Shown piece by piece: positions 1 to 6,304 of a stretch of 7,428 bases of DNA. The stretch's first letter is position 1, and the number at the start of each line of letters is the position of its first letter. The stretch is from positions 1-7,428 of the forward strand of contig NZ_JACHCR010000045.1 of the NCBI RefSeq assembly GCF_014205845.1. Direction: 5' to 3'. Source of the DNA: Mucilaginibacter cryoferens (lineage in GTDB: Bacteria > Bacteroidota > Bacteroidia > Sphingobacteriales > Sphingobacteriaceae). The position numbers and the translations under genes are program-made. The notes beneath the pieces were generated by a model that did no database searches, was not told the DNA's origin, and saw only the letters and a list, made by a program, of their open reading frames with translations.

Positions 1-72
1 AAGCCCCGTTATTATTTAGTCCACAACCGCCCATTTGTAACCATGTCATTACTGTTTTTTCCAGGTTTACCC

Positions 73-93
73 TGCTTGTCACTCGCAATGACG
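73..93 (-). repeat. Fragment of GTCATTGCGAG-type interspersed repeat
   Basis: Read on the minus strand, this stretch begins CGTCATTGCGAGTGACAAGC, which resembles the left half of the short GTCATTGCGAG...GAAGCAATC repeats scattered through many bacterial genomes. A stretch resembling the other half, GGCAGCGAAGCAATCCC, lies separately at 458-474 on the plus strand. The family assignment is from memory of the motif and is tentative. Confidence 0.4.
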
Positions 94-124
94 ATTTGTT
101 TATTTATTTTTAAACATATCCCCA

Positions 125-175
125 AACACTGGTTACCCATCCCGCAAAACCCTAAACACAAGACCTGCGCTAAAA
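125..175 (+). repeat. Dispersed hairpin repeat, copy A
   Basis: This is one copy of a roughly 50-base family. The copy in best condition (2168-2217) has inverted arms AGCACAGGTC and GACCTGCGCT around a 26-base centre containing CCCATCCC, followed by an A-run. In copy A the right arm (162-171) is exact, the left arm (125-134) keeps about 7 of 10 positions, and the spacer is 27 bases. Copies A and 2168-2217 agree at roughly nine positions in ten from the CCCATCCC core to the A-run, with a one-base length difference. It lies outside any gene. Confidence 0.7.
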
Positions 176-217
176 AAGATGATAAAATGAATTTAAGGTT
201 GCAATAATCCATTAAAT

Positions 218-253
218 AAAAAAGAGCCGAAAAACTCTCGCAGTTTAATCGGC
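218..253 (-). terminator. Intrinsic terminator on the minus strand, with no visible gene upstream
   Basis: On the plus strand GCCGA (226-230) pairs with TCGGC (249-253) and AAACT (232-236) pairs with AGTTT (242-246). A one-versus-two base internal bulge separates the two stems and the loop is CTCGC. Read on the minus strand, the stem is followed after three bases by six T residues (plus-strand A at 218-223), the classical rho-independent arrangement. A second small hairpin, CCCTT/AAGGG around TGAG, sits at 279-292 and would be transcribed just before it. No minus-strand gene is visible between here and 852, so the transcript it would end is unknown: a small RNA, a lost gene or a repeat end. 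Confidence 0.55.
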
Positions 254-457
254 CCTACATCTACCTATGAAAAACAACCCTTTGAGAAGGGCATTAAGTT
301 AAATTCAAATGCTGTGCCAATTATTAAATACTGGTTAAAATCCATAAAACAGCACTTTAATTTTAGTTGCCTAATAGTTTGTAGAAATAATTCTACTGTT
401 ATTGTGTAAAAACGACACACTTTTATAATAACAATGCCCCATTTGCAGTAAGTAATT

Positions 458-474
458 GGCAGCGAAGCAATCCC
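458..474 (+). repeat. Right-half fragment of GTCATTGCGAG...GAAGCAATC repeat
   Basis: The segment GGCAGCGAAGCAATCCC matches the usual right end of the repeat whose left end is seen, in the opposite orientation, at 73-93. It abuts the left boundary of the hairpin repeat beginning near 489, so several repeat families are packed together here. The assignment is tentative because only 17 bases are involved. Confidence 0.35.
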
Positions 475-488
475 GTTGGCTATTCCCC

Positions 489-554
489 ACTTAGCGCATT
501 GAAAGCACAGGTCATCCATCCCGCAAACCACACATACACCCTACGCTAAAAATC
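489..554 (+). repeat. Dispersed hairpin repeat, copy B
   Basis: The left arm AGCACAGGTC (504-513) is exact. The right arm (538-547) keeps about 7 of 10 positions and is followed by the usual CTAAAAA. The core CATCCCGCAAA is present. Just to the left, CTTAGCGCA (490-498) is a short inverted echo of the CGCTAAA right end, so this copy has small terminal inverted repeats. The palindromic element at 556-726 begins immediately after it. Confidence 0.65.
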
Positions 555-555
555 A

Positions 556-726
556 TTAAGTTAAGCGTTTCTTCCCCCAGCGGGGGAACCGCTTTGTAGC
601 AAAAAACAAGATGAAGCTCCGTGCCAGCGGTACGGAACGTTAAGTAGCATACTTCTGGCACGCAAAAGATTTGCTGTCGCTACAAAGCTTTTGCTCCGGA
701 GCAACCTAACACGCTCTTTAACTTAA
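556..726. repeat. 171-bp nested palindromic element (MITE-like)
   Basis: The ends are inverted repeats: TTAAGTTAAGCGT at 556-568 matches 711-726 read in reverse, with three extra bases in the right copy. Inside are nested perfect inverted pairs: GCTTTGTAGC (591-600) with GCTACAAAGC (679-688), and CGTGCCAG (620-627) with CTGGCACG (655-662). There is also a 7-bp hairpin TTCCCCC-AGC-GGGGGAA (572-588) and a perfect 14-bp palindrome TTGCTCCGGAGCAA (691-704). No open frame of useful size lies inside, so if it is mobile it depends on a transposase encoded elsewhere. It could equally be a non-mobile extragenic palindrome. The nested pairing is seen directly; the MITE label is inference. Confidence 0.6.
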
Positions 727-728
727 CC

Positions 729-752
729 ACGTACACCCTGCGCTAAAAAAGG
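729..752 (+). repeat. Half copy C of the hairpin repeat, right end only
   Basis: Only the right arm and A-run are present (CCCTGCGCTAAAAAA and a few bases before it). The stretch 729-749 matches 532-552 of copy B at 19 of 21 positions, and the two lie on either side of the palindromic element at 556-726. This makes it look like a duplicated or split right end rather than an independent copy. Confidence 0.55.
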
Positions 753-852
753 TGGCAGTTTTGTTTGAAGCAGAGAGCTTGCCGACACAATTTTTTGCTT
801 TTTCAGACTAATTTTCGATTCTTTTATTCACCTTTATCCAAACCCAATTGCG

Positions 853-1986
853 ATGTTATTTTTTTGGTACAGCGTAGTGGCAAGCCTTATAACCATTGGC
901 TTAACCCTTTATCTTCTTATTAGCTTTAAAGGCATTAAACAACTCAAATTATTGCCGGTAATTAATAATCCGCCTTCGCTGGTAATCATTATACCGGTAC
1001 GTAACGAGGAGGAGGATCTTGAAAAAGCCCTCAGCAGCATTTGCCATATCAATTACCAAAACCACCGGGTAATTGTTGTTAACGACAGATCAACAGACCG
1101 TACTGCCCAAATATTGCTGGGCTTTGCTGCCCGTTATCCGCAACTTAGCGTTACCACCCTTACCTCGCTGCCCGATGGCTGGCTGGGCAAAAACAATGCC
1201 TTATACCGGGGCTACCTGGATAGTACCGAAGAATGGATACTTTTTGCTGATGCCGATATTGTTTTTCACCCCGACGCCATTAATAAGGCAGTAGGTTACG
1301 CGGTACAAAACAAGCTGGATCATTTGAGCATATTACCAGAATTGGTATCACCTTCGGCTATCTTAAATAGTGTTTTTGCTACCTTCTCCATTATGCTGAT
1401 GATTCACATGAAGCCCTGGGATGCCAAAAAGCCAAAATCGAAAGCATTTGTGGGCATTGGCGCATTTAACCTGGTTAGGCGCACGGCTTATGAACAAATG
1501 GGTACCCATACCCGCATCCGTTTAAGACCGGATGATGATCTTCGGCTTGGCATGCTCATTAAGGCAGAAGGTTTGCGCCAGGATATACTGGCCGGCAGCG
1601 GTTACGTTTGCCTGGAGTGGTACAAAAACTTAAAGCAATTTGGTAACGGCATCCTTAAAAACTCCTTTGCAATAGCCAACTACCAACTTGTGCAATCAAT
1701 TGGTAATGCGATAGGTATTTTAACCAGCGTAGCCTTACCCATGCCGGTTATGTTCATTTTTGGCACTACAGAAATTCGCTTAATGGCATGTGTGGTATTA
1801 CTTTTTCATGTGTTGTATATGGCGGTTGTTTTACCCAATAAATGGTGGTATGCATTTGTTATTCCGTTCGCAGGGTTTTATATGGTTTGGTTTACCTTAA
1901 AATCGGCCTTGTTAACACTTAAACAGGGCGGTATTTATTGGCGGGATAGCTTTTACCCGCTTAATGTATTAAAGGGGAACCGATAA
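853..1986 (+). CDS. Membrane-anchored family 2 glycosyltransferase, lipid/carotenoid/hopanoid type
   Basis: This 377-residue protein should transfer a sugar from a nucleotide-sugar donor to a membrane-bound acceptor at the inner face of the cytoplasmic membrane. A membrane helix at about 3-24 is followed by a GT-A fold beginning LVIIIPVRNEE (43-53). VNDRSTD (76-82) is the nucleotide-binding strand and loop, DAD (133-135) is the metal-binding DxD motif, and DDDLRLG (227-233) is the likely acceptor/catalytic-base region, with EWYKN (255-259) in the place of the usual Q/RxxRW motif. Three further helices lie at about 285-305, 308-327 and 332-352, and the tail contains GGIYWRDSFYP (359-369). GWLGKNNAL (109-117) and the tail resemble the CrtQ (carotenoid) and HpnB (hopanoid) group, but the acceptor cannot be decided here. 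The length is normal for such enzymes and the ATG has an AT-rich leader without a Shine-Dalgarno sequence. It stands alone between repeat-filled spacers. A decayed copy of part of this gene lies at 6320-6430. Confidence 0.88.
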   Translation: MLFFWYSVVASLITIGLTLYLLISFKGIKQLKLLPVINNPPSLVIIIPVRNEEEDLEKALSSICHINYQNHRVIVVNDRSTDRTAQILLGFAARYPQLSVTTLTSLPDGWLGKNNALYRGYLDSTEEWILFADADIVFHPDAINKAVGYAVQNKLDHLSILPELVSPSAILNSVFATFSIMLMIHMKPWDAKKPKSKAFVGIGAFNLVRRTAYEQMGTHTRIRLRPDDDLRLGMLIKAEGLRQDILAGSGYVCLEWYKNLKQFGNGILKNSFAIANYQLVQSIGNAIGILTSVALPMPVMFIFGTTEIRLMACVVLLFHVLYMAVVLPNKWWYAFVIPFAGFYMVWFTLKSALLTLKQGGIYWRDSFYPLNVLKGNR

Positions 1987-2022
1987 CCCGATAGATAGTA
2001 AATTTTTACATCAGTAGCACTC

Positions 2023-2217
2023 ACTTAGCACAGGTGTTGCGTGGCTACCGAAGCACGGATAACTGGTACCTTATCGAAAGCACAGCTCATCCATCCCATT
2101 TAGCGCAAGTCTTGTGGGACGGCCTGTGCGTAGAGGACTTGTGACTTATCTACAAAACATATCGTCGAGCACAGGTCACCCATCCCACAAAACTCAAACA
2201 CAAGACCTGCGCTAAAA
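2023..2217. repeat. Cluster of hairpin-repeat copies in both orientations
   Basis: Four pieces of one family can be picked out: an inverted piece CTTAGCACAGGTGTTGCG (2025-2042), a forward left half AGCACAGCTCATCCATCCC (2079-2097), an inverted piece TTTAGCGCAAGTCTTGTG (2099-2116), and a full forward copy (2168-2217) with exact arms AGCACAGGTC and GACCTGCGCT. The inverted piece at 2099-2116 pairs with 2199-2216 at 17 of 18 positions, so 2099-2216 also reads as a 118-bp unit with terminal inverted repeats. No protein is encoded within it. Repeated rearrangement or insertion by a non-autonomous element is the simplest explanation. Confidence 0.65.
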
Positions 2218-2245
2218 AAGGGTTTAACAATAAGATTCCAAAAGA

Positions 2246-2273
2246 TGTGTACACACGGTAACTCCCGCGGGAG
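2246..2273. other. Two adjacent short palindromes
   Basis: TGTGTACACA (2246-2255) and CTCCCGCGGGAG (2262-2273) are both perfect palindromes separated by six bases. They sit about 230 bases upstream of the regulator-permease gene. They could be protein-binding sites, such as an operator, or the centre of another degenerate repeat. The symmetry is seen; any function is speculative. Confidence 0.3.
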
Positions 2274-2494
2274 GGAATTAAATAATCTTCCGAACACCCA
2301 TCATCTTAGGACTAACAGAATAACATGTATAGGATTTACTCACCATCTGTATAGCTATTTCCGGATTAGTGCAATTCAAAATCGAACGGCCTGATGTTCG
2401 GTTTTGTTACAATAATTAACATAATTAAAACACAATCCGAAACATATCAGCAAGTTAACTATTTGGAACAGAGATTGAGGGCGATAAAACTACT

Positions 2495-5400
2495 TTGAGC
2501 GCATATACTTTCCATATCACCACCTATGGCCTGGCTTTCCTCGGAACGATATTTATCGGGCTTACTTTTATCATGCAGTTATGGTTCGCCAAAAAAATCA
2601 ACCGTACGGCAAACCGCTTTCTTGGCCTGGCCTTGGCAACTACCGTTTTGTGGATAGCCTGGGTATTAGGGATTGAGATGGGGCTGCAAACCTACTTTCC
2701 GCACTGGAGCTGGCTGCCGCTGCAATTTTCGCTCGCACTTGGCCCCCTTATTTATTTTTACGTGCTTACAATAACCCAGCCCGAATATAAACTCCGCCCA
2801 AAAGATCTGCTGCATTTGAGCCCCGTATTGCTGCAGCAGGGCATCCTGGTATTGGAGATTAAGGAGAGTATAAGCACTGGCGTGGCTACCTATCATACGC
2901 AAACTTTTCGGCAAATGAGCCAGGTGTTGCAGCTGGCGGCGTTTATTTCGGTAGTTATATACTTGTACTGGTCTTTTAGGCTGATAGAGCGCTTTTACCA
3001 GGGGCTGAAATTTAATAACATGAGCGACCGCTACCGGTACCAATTGCGGTGGATACATCGCTTACTGATGGGTTTCGGCCTGCTATGGCTATTGTGGATA
3101 CCTTTTACCGTTGTGAGTTTTTTTTGTTACCATTATCAGTTAAGCATACATGCTTATTATCCCATGTATTTACTTTTAGCGATAATGATGATCTGGATAG
3201 CGGCCGCTGCTTTTTCGAAACCAGAAGTTACTGCCCCTGTTCAGGTGCCTCCTTTTTCAAAACCATCGTCGCCGGCGGCGTTGAAACAAAAAGGTATTTG
3301 GTTGAAGAAAGCAATGGAAGTGAATCTGTTTTACCAGGATGCCGAACTCAGTTTGGGCTCCCTGGCCGAAAAGCTAAACATACATCCCCACGAATTATCA
3401 CGGATCATTAATATCGCGCTCAAAAAAAACTTCAATGATTTTGTGAATGAATACCGCATCAGGGAGGTGACCCGGAAAATGCACGACCCCGCCTTTGACC
3501 GGCTAACGCTGCTGGGCATCGCATTTGATGCCGGATTCAATTCCAAATCAACCTTTAACCGTACCTTCCGGCAAATGACCGGGAAAAGCCCGGCCGAATA
3601 CAAGGCACACCTGAAAAAAGAAGGCCCAACTTATCATTTGAGACCTTATTCACCTACTACTGCGGTAGTTTTACGTCACGAAGCCGCCCCGGGGTGGTCT
3701 TCTGATAAATTAAACCGCAATAATATGTTTGTAAACTATTTAAAAATCGCGTGGCGAAATATCCTTCGCCACCAAAGCTATGCTGTAATTAATATAGCCG
3801 GGCTAACGGTAGGGATTGCAGCCTGCCTGCTTATATTTGTTGTGGTGCAGTACGAACTGAGCTTTGACACCTATCATCCGGGCTATAAAAACATTTACCG
3901 CATGGCTACAAAAAAAGAGCGGGAAGGAAGCATCCGGTACAATATTGGCACAGCGGCACCAGCCGTAGGCGCCTTTCGCCTTTATTTTCCACAGGCTACT
4001 GTTGCAGGTATCAATGCCATTTACGGTACTCAGATTGTAGCACCTGCCTCGGCAGGTAATGCGACCGCTGATAAAAAATTTATAGAAAAAACAGGGATCA
4101 TGTTTGCCGAACCCCAGCTTTTCGATATTTTTTCGGCAACGTGGCTTGCCGGTAGCCCTTCAGTTTTAAAAGATCCCGATATGGTGGTGATCGATCAAAG
4201 CAGTGCGGTAAAATATTTCGGCGATTGGACTTCCGCCATGGGCAAAACACTCCGGATGGACAACCTGCTTACATTGAAGGTTGCGGGTGTGATCAGGGAT
4301 GTGCCTGCAAATACCGATCTTCCTTTAAAAGTGCTGGTTTCATATAGCACCTGGAAACAAAATGCAAAAAACTATGATTATGCCGACACCTGGGACGAAA
4401 CCAGCAGCAGCTGCCAGGTATATGTCAAATTTCCGGCAAACATATCCCGCAGCACCATCGACAGACAGTTACTCAGCTTTTCCAACCATCAATTTAACAA
4501 CGAAAAACGCACCACCCGGAAAAAATACCAGATAGCGCAGCCCTTATCAGAGCTTCATTTTGATACCCGTTTCGGTAGTACCCTGGGCGATCATATCGCC
4601 AGCAGGGCCACCTTGCGTACACTATCGTTTATAGCCGTGCTCATCATCATCATGGCATCCATCAACTTTATTAACCTATCTACGGCGCAGTCTATAGGCA
4701 GATCGAAAGAAGTGGGTATCCGCAAAGTGCTGGGTAGTAGTCGCGGGCAGTTGATAGGTATGGTGATAGGCGAAACGGCTATGATCGTGTTATTATCGGC
4801 AGGGCTCGCCGTTGGCCTCGCCCTGCTCACTTTACCATTTTTGAAAAGTATGGCCGGCGTGCCGGATACCATCAGCCTGTTCAATACCGGAACCTTGCTT
4901 TGCCTTGGGGGAGTAGTATTGGTGGTTACCTTACTTTCCGGTGTATACCCGGCGCTCATCGTTTCGGGGTTTAAACCGGTACTGGCCTTAAAAAACAAGA
5001 TCAATGCAGCGGCTATCGGCGGCGTATCCCTCCGCCGCGTTCTGGTGATTACCCAGTTTGCTATTGCTCAACTGCTCATCATCGGTACGGTGATTGCTAT
5101 AGAGCAAATGAATTTTGTTAACAATGCCAATCTCGGCTTTGATAAAGAGGCCGTACTGGTGATACCTTGTGGTACCGACAGTATAAGCCTATCGCGCATC
5201 AACAGCTTTAAACAACAGGTGCTTGCCTTGCCGGGTGTAAAAAACGCCAGCTTTACATCTGATGTACCCTCCTCATACAATAACAACTCTACCAACTTCA
5301 GTTTCGATCATTCGGATAAAGAACCGGGCTTCGACGTTTTTACCAAAATAGGCGATGCCGATTATTTTAAAACCTTCGGCCTTCGGTTTATTGCAGGCAA

Positions 5401-6151
5401 AGGCTACCAAAAAAGCGATACCGTGCGCGATGTGGTGATCAATGAAACGATGATGCATAATCTGGGCATCAAAAATGCTAACGATGCTTTGGGCAAAACA
5501 ATTAAGCTGGAGAATAACCGGTGGCTGCCTATCATTGGCGTAGTTGCCGATTTCAAAACCAACTCCATGCGGGAGCAGATTAAACCCACGGTACTGTATC
5601 CCGATAAAAAATTTGAGCAGGAAGTAGCCGTAAAAATCCAGAGCCGGAAACTGGTGCAAACGGTGACCAGCGTACAAAACCTTTGGAACAGCACGTACCC
5701 CGAATATGCTTATACCGGTTTTTTTCTCGACGAAAGCATTGCCGGGTTTTATAAGCAGGAAAACCAGCTGGAGCAGATCTACAAAATGTTCGCGCTTATT
5801 GCAATTTTCATTTCCTGCCTCGGCCTGTACGGTTTGGTTTCGTTTATGGCAGTGAAGCGTACCAGGGAAGTGGGGATACGCAAAGTTTTAGGTGCATCTA
5901 CAGGTAGCATTGTGTATATGTTCACCAAAGAGTTTATAGTGCTTATTGCACTGGCTTTTGTAATGGGTGCACCTGCTGCCTGGTACCTGATGCACCAATG
6001 GCTGCAAACCTTCGCCTATCGTATTTCGCCTGGCATATGGATTTTTGTGGCAGCTATTGCAACCTCGTTATTAATAGGCTGCGCCACCGTAGGCTATAAA
6101 GCCCTAAAAGCCGCACTAATAAACCCGGTGAAAAGTTTGAGAAGTGAGTAA
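2495..6151 (+). CDS. Fusion of 7-helix membrane AraC-type regulator with MacB/FtsX-type ABC permease
   Basis: One uninterrupted frame of 1218 residues joins two proteins. Residues 1-241 form about seven membrane helices (near 8-32, 42-62, 73-94, 108-124, 141-164, 188-212, 219-241). After a proline-rich linker, 269-372 is an AraC/XylS DNA-binding domain with both helix-turn-helix units: LSLGSLAEKLNIHPHELSRI at 286-305, then 335-370 ending in TGKSPAEYK. Residues 373-410 match neither partner. Residues 411-1218 (808 residues, a normal full length) form an ABC permease with helices near 429-452, 707-730, 755-782, 800-825, 848-870, 1097-1119, 1145-1166 and 1180-1203, two large extracytoplasmic MacB-like domains between them, and two cytoplasmic EVGIRKVLG coupling motifs (739-747, 1125-1133). 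The topology fits: the regulator ends, and the permease begins, in the cytoplasm. No ATPase is encoded nearby. The start is a TTG; an in-frame stop lies at 2456-2458, no ATG intervenes, and the first internal ATG (2573) would remove helix 1. An ATG at 3725 could start the permease alone. Substrate and DNA target are unknown. Confidence 0.85.
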   Translation: MSAYTFHITTYGLAFLGTIFIGLTFIMQLWFAKKINRTANRFLGLALATTVLWIAWVLGIEMGLQTYFPHWSWLPLQFSLALGPLIYFYVLTITQPEYKLRPKDLLHLSPVLLQQGILVLEIKESISTGVATYHTQTFRQMSQVLQLAAFISVVIYLYWSFRLIERFYQGLKFNNMSDRYRYQLRWIHRLLMGFGLLWLLWIPFTVVSFFCYHYQLSIHAYYPMYLLLAIMMIWIAAAAFSKPEVTAPVQVPPFSKPSSPAALKQKGIWLKKAMEVNLFYQDAELSLGSLAEKLNIHPHELSRIINIALKKNFNDFVNEYRIREVTRKMHDPAFDRLTLLGIAFDAGFNSKSTFNRTFRQMTGKSPAEYKAHLKKEGPTYHLRPYSPTTAVVLRHEAAPGWSSDKLNRNNMFVNYLKIAWRNILRHQSYAVINIAGLTVGIAACLLIFVVVQYELSFDTYHPGYKNIYRMATKKEREGSIRYNIGTAAPAVGAFRLYFPQATVAGINAIYGTQIVAPASAGNATADKKFIEKTGIMFAEPQLFDIFSATWLAGSPSVLKDPDMVVIDQSSAVKYFGDWTSAMGKTLRMDNLLTLKVAGVIRDVPANTDLPLKVLVSYSTWKQNAKNYDYADTWDETSSSCQVYVKFPANISRSTIDRQLLSFSNHQFNNEKRTTRKKYQIAQPLSELHFDTRFGSTLGDHIASRATLRTLSFIAVLIIIMASINFINLSTAQSIGRSKEVGIRKVLGSSRGQLIGMVIGETAMIVLLSAGLAVGLALLTLPFLKSMAGVPDTISLFNTGTLLCLGGVVLVVTLLSGVYPALIVSGFKPVLALKNKINAAAIGGVSLRRVLVITQFAIAQLLIIGTVIAIEQMNFVNNANLGFDKEAVLVIPCGTDSISLSRINSFKQQVLALPGVKNASFTSDVPSSYNNNSTNFSFDHSDKEPGFDVFTKIGDADYFKTFGLRFIAGKGYQKSDTVRDVVINETMMHNLGIKNANDALGKTIKLENNRWLPIIGVVADFKTNSMREQIKPTVLYPDKKFEQEVAVKIQSRKLVQTVTSVQNLWNSTYPEYAYTGFFLDESIAGFYKQENQLEQIYKMFALIAIFISCLGLYGLVSFMAVKRTREVGIRKVLGASTGSIVYMFTKEFIVLIALAFVMGAPAAWYLMHQWLQTFAYRISPGIWIFVAAIATSLLIGCATVGYKALKAALINPVKSLRSE

Positions 6152-6304
6152 ACTTGATACGCAACAAAAGCAATGCAGTGGCTAATGCCTCCCGGAAACC
6201 GAAACGCCACACGCAAATACTGCCAAAAGTAGGAGAAACAAATGGCCTGGCGGCTGGGCAAGAAAAATACTGGTCCAGAAACGTGTCATCTGCCATTTGG
6301 TTAA

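Larger units (their letters stand above)
1..852. other. Repeat-rich region with no convincing gene
   Basis: No open frame here has a recognisable protein family, and the short minus-strand frames lie over repeats. What can be seen, from left to right, is a fragment of a GTCATTGCGAG-type repeat, a copy of a hairpin repeat family (125-175), a minus-strand terminator (218-253) with a second small hairpin at 279-292, another repeat fragment at 458-474, a second hairpin-repeat copy (489-554), a 171-bp palindromic element (556-726) and a half copy of the hairpin repeat (729-752). The last 100 bases before 853 must contain the glycosyltransferase promoter, but I see no good TAnnTTTG box. The closest match is TAATTTTC at 809-816, which lacks the final G and has no paired upstream element. 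Confidence 0.7.
1987..2494. other. 508-bp spacer with hairpin repeats and palindromes, no gene
   Basis: The left half (2023-2217) is a cluster of copies and half copies of the hairpin repeat in both orientations. The middle holds two palindromes (2246-2255 and 2262-2273). Near 2383-2400, CGAAC and GTTCG are inverted around eight bases and followed by GTTTTGTT, which could be a weak terminator or an operator. The last 90 bases are AT-rich and presumably contain the promoter of the fusion gene. I find no TAnnTTTG box there; the nearest is TAACTATTTG at 2456-2465, which has the wrong internal spacing. No terminator of convincing strength follows the glycosyltransferase gene. Confidence 0.65.

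Noticed and set aside
1073..1294. Plus-strand frame of 73 residues inside the glycosyltransferase gene
   Set aside because: It is an alternative frame of the GT-A domain coding sequence with no features of its own.
125..2217. Possible CRISPR array formed by the repeated 50-base units
   Set aside because: Copies are irregularly spaced by hundreds of bases, occur in both orientations and vary in length. There are no uniform spacers and no cas genes.
12..2297. Short minus-strand frames (12-212, 265-531, 2100-2297) whose translations share a peptide like FCGMGDLC or CGMDDLC, suggesting a small cysteine-containing peptide family
   Set aside because: The shared peptide comes from the CCCATCCC core of the hairpin repeat read on the minus strand. 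The rest of each frame is unrelated and unlike protein, and the repeat copies drift in length.
3600..3730. Fusion of regulator and permease explained as a sequencing or assembly error
   Set aside because: The frame is open throughout with no homopolymer-rich shift point at the junction, and both partners are complete and in the same frame. An error that removed a stop codon by a single base change cannot be excluded without reads, so the doubt is kept in the findings.
2666..5694. Several frames of 70-140 residues on the minus strand, and one on the plus strand (3049-3411), within the fusion gene
   Set aside because: They are shadows of the large frame, with no recognisable domains and no leader features.
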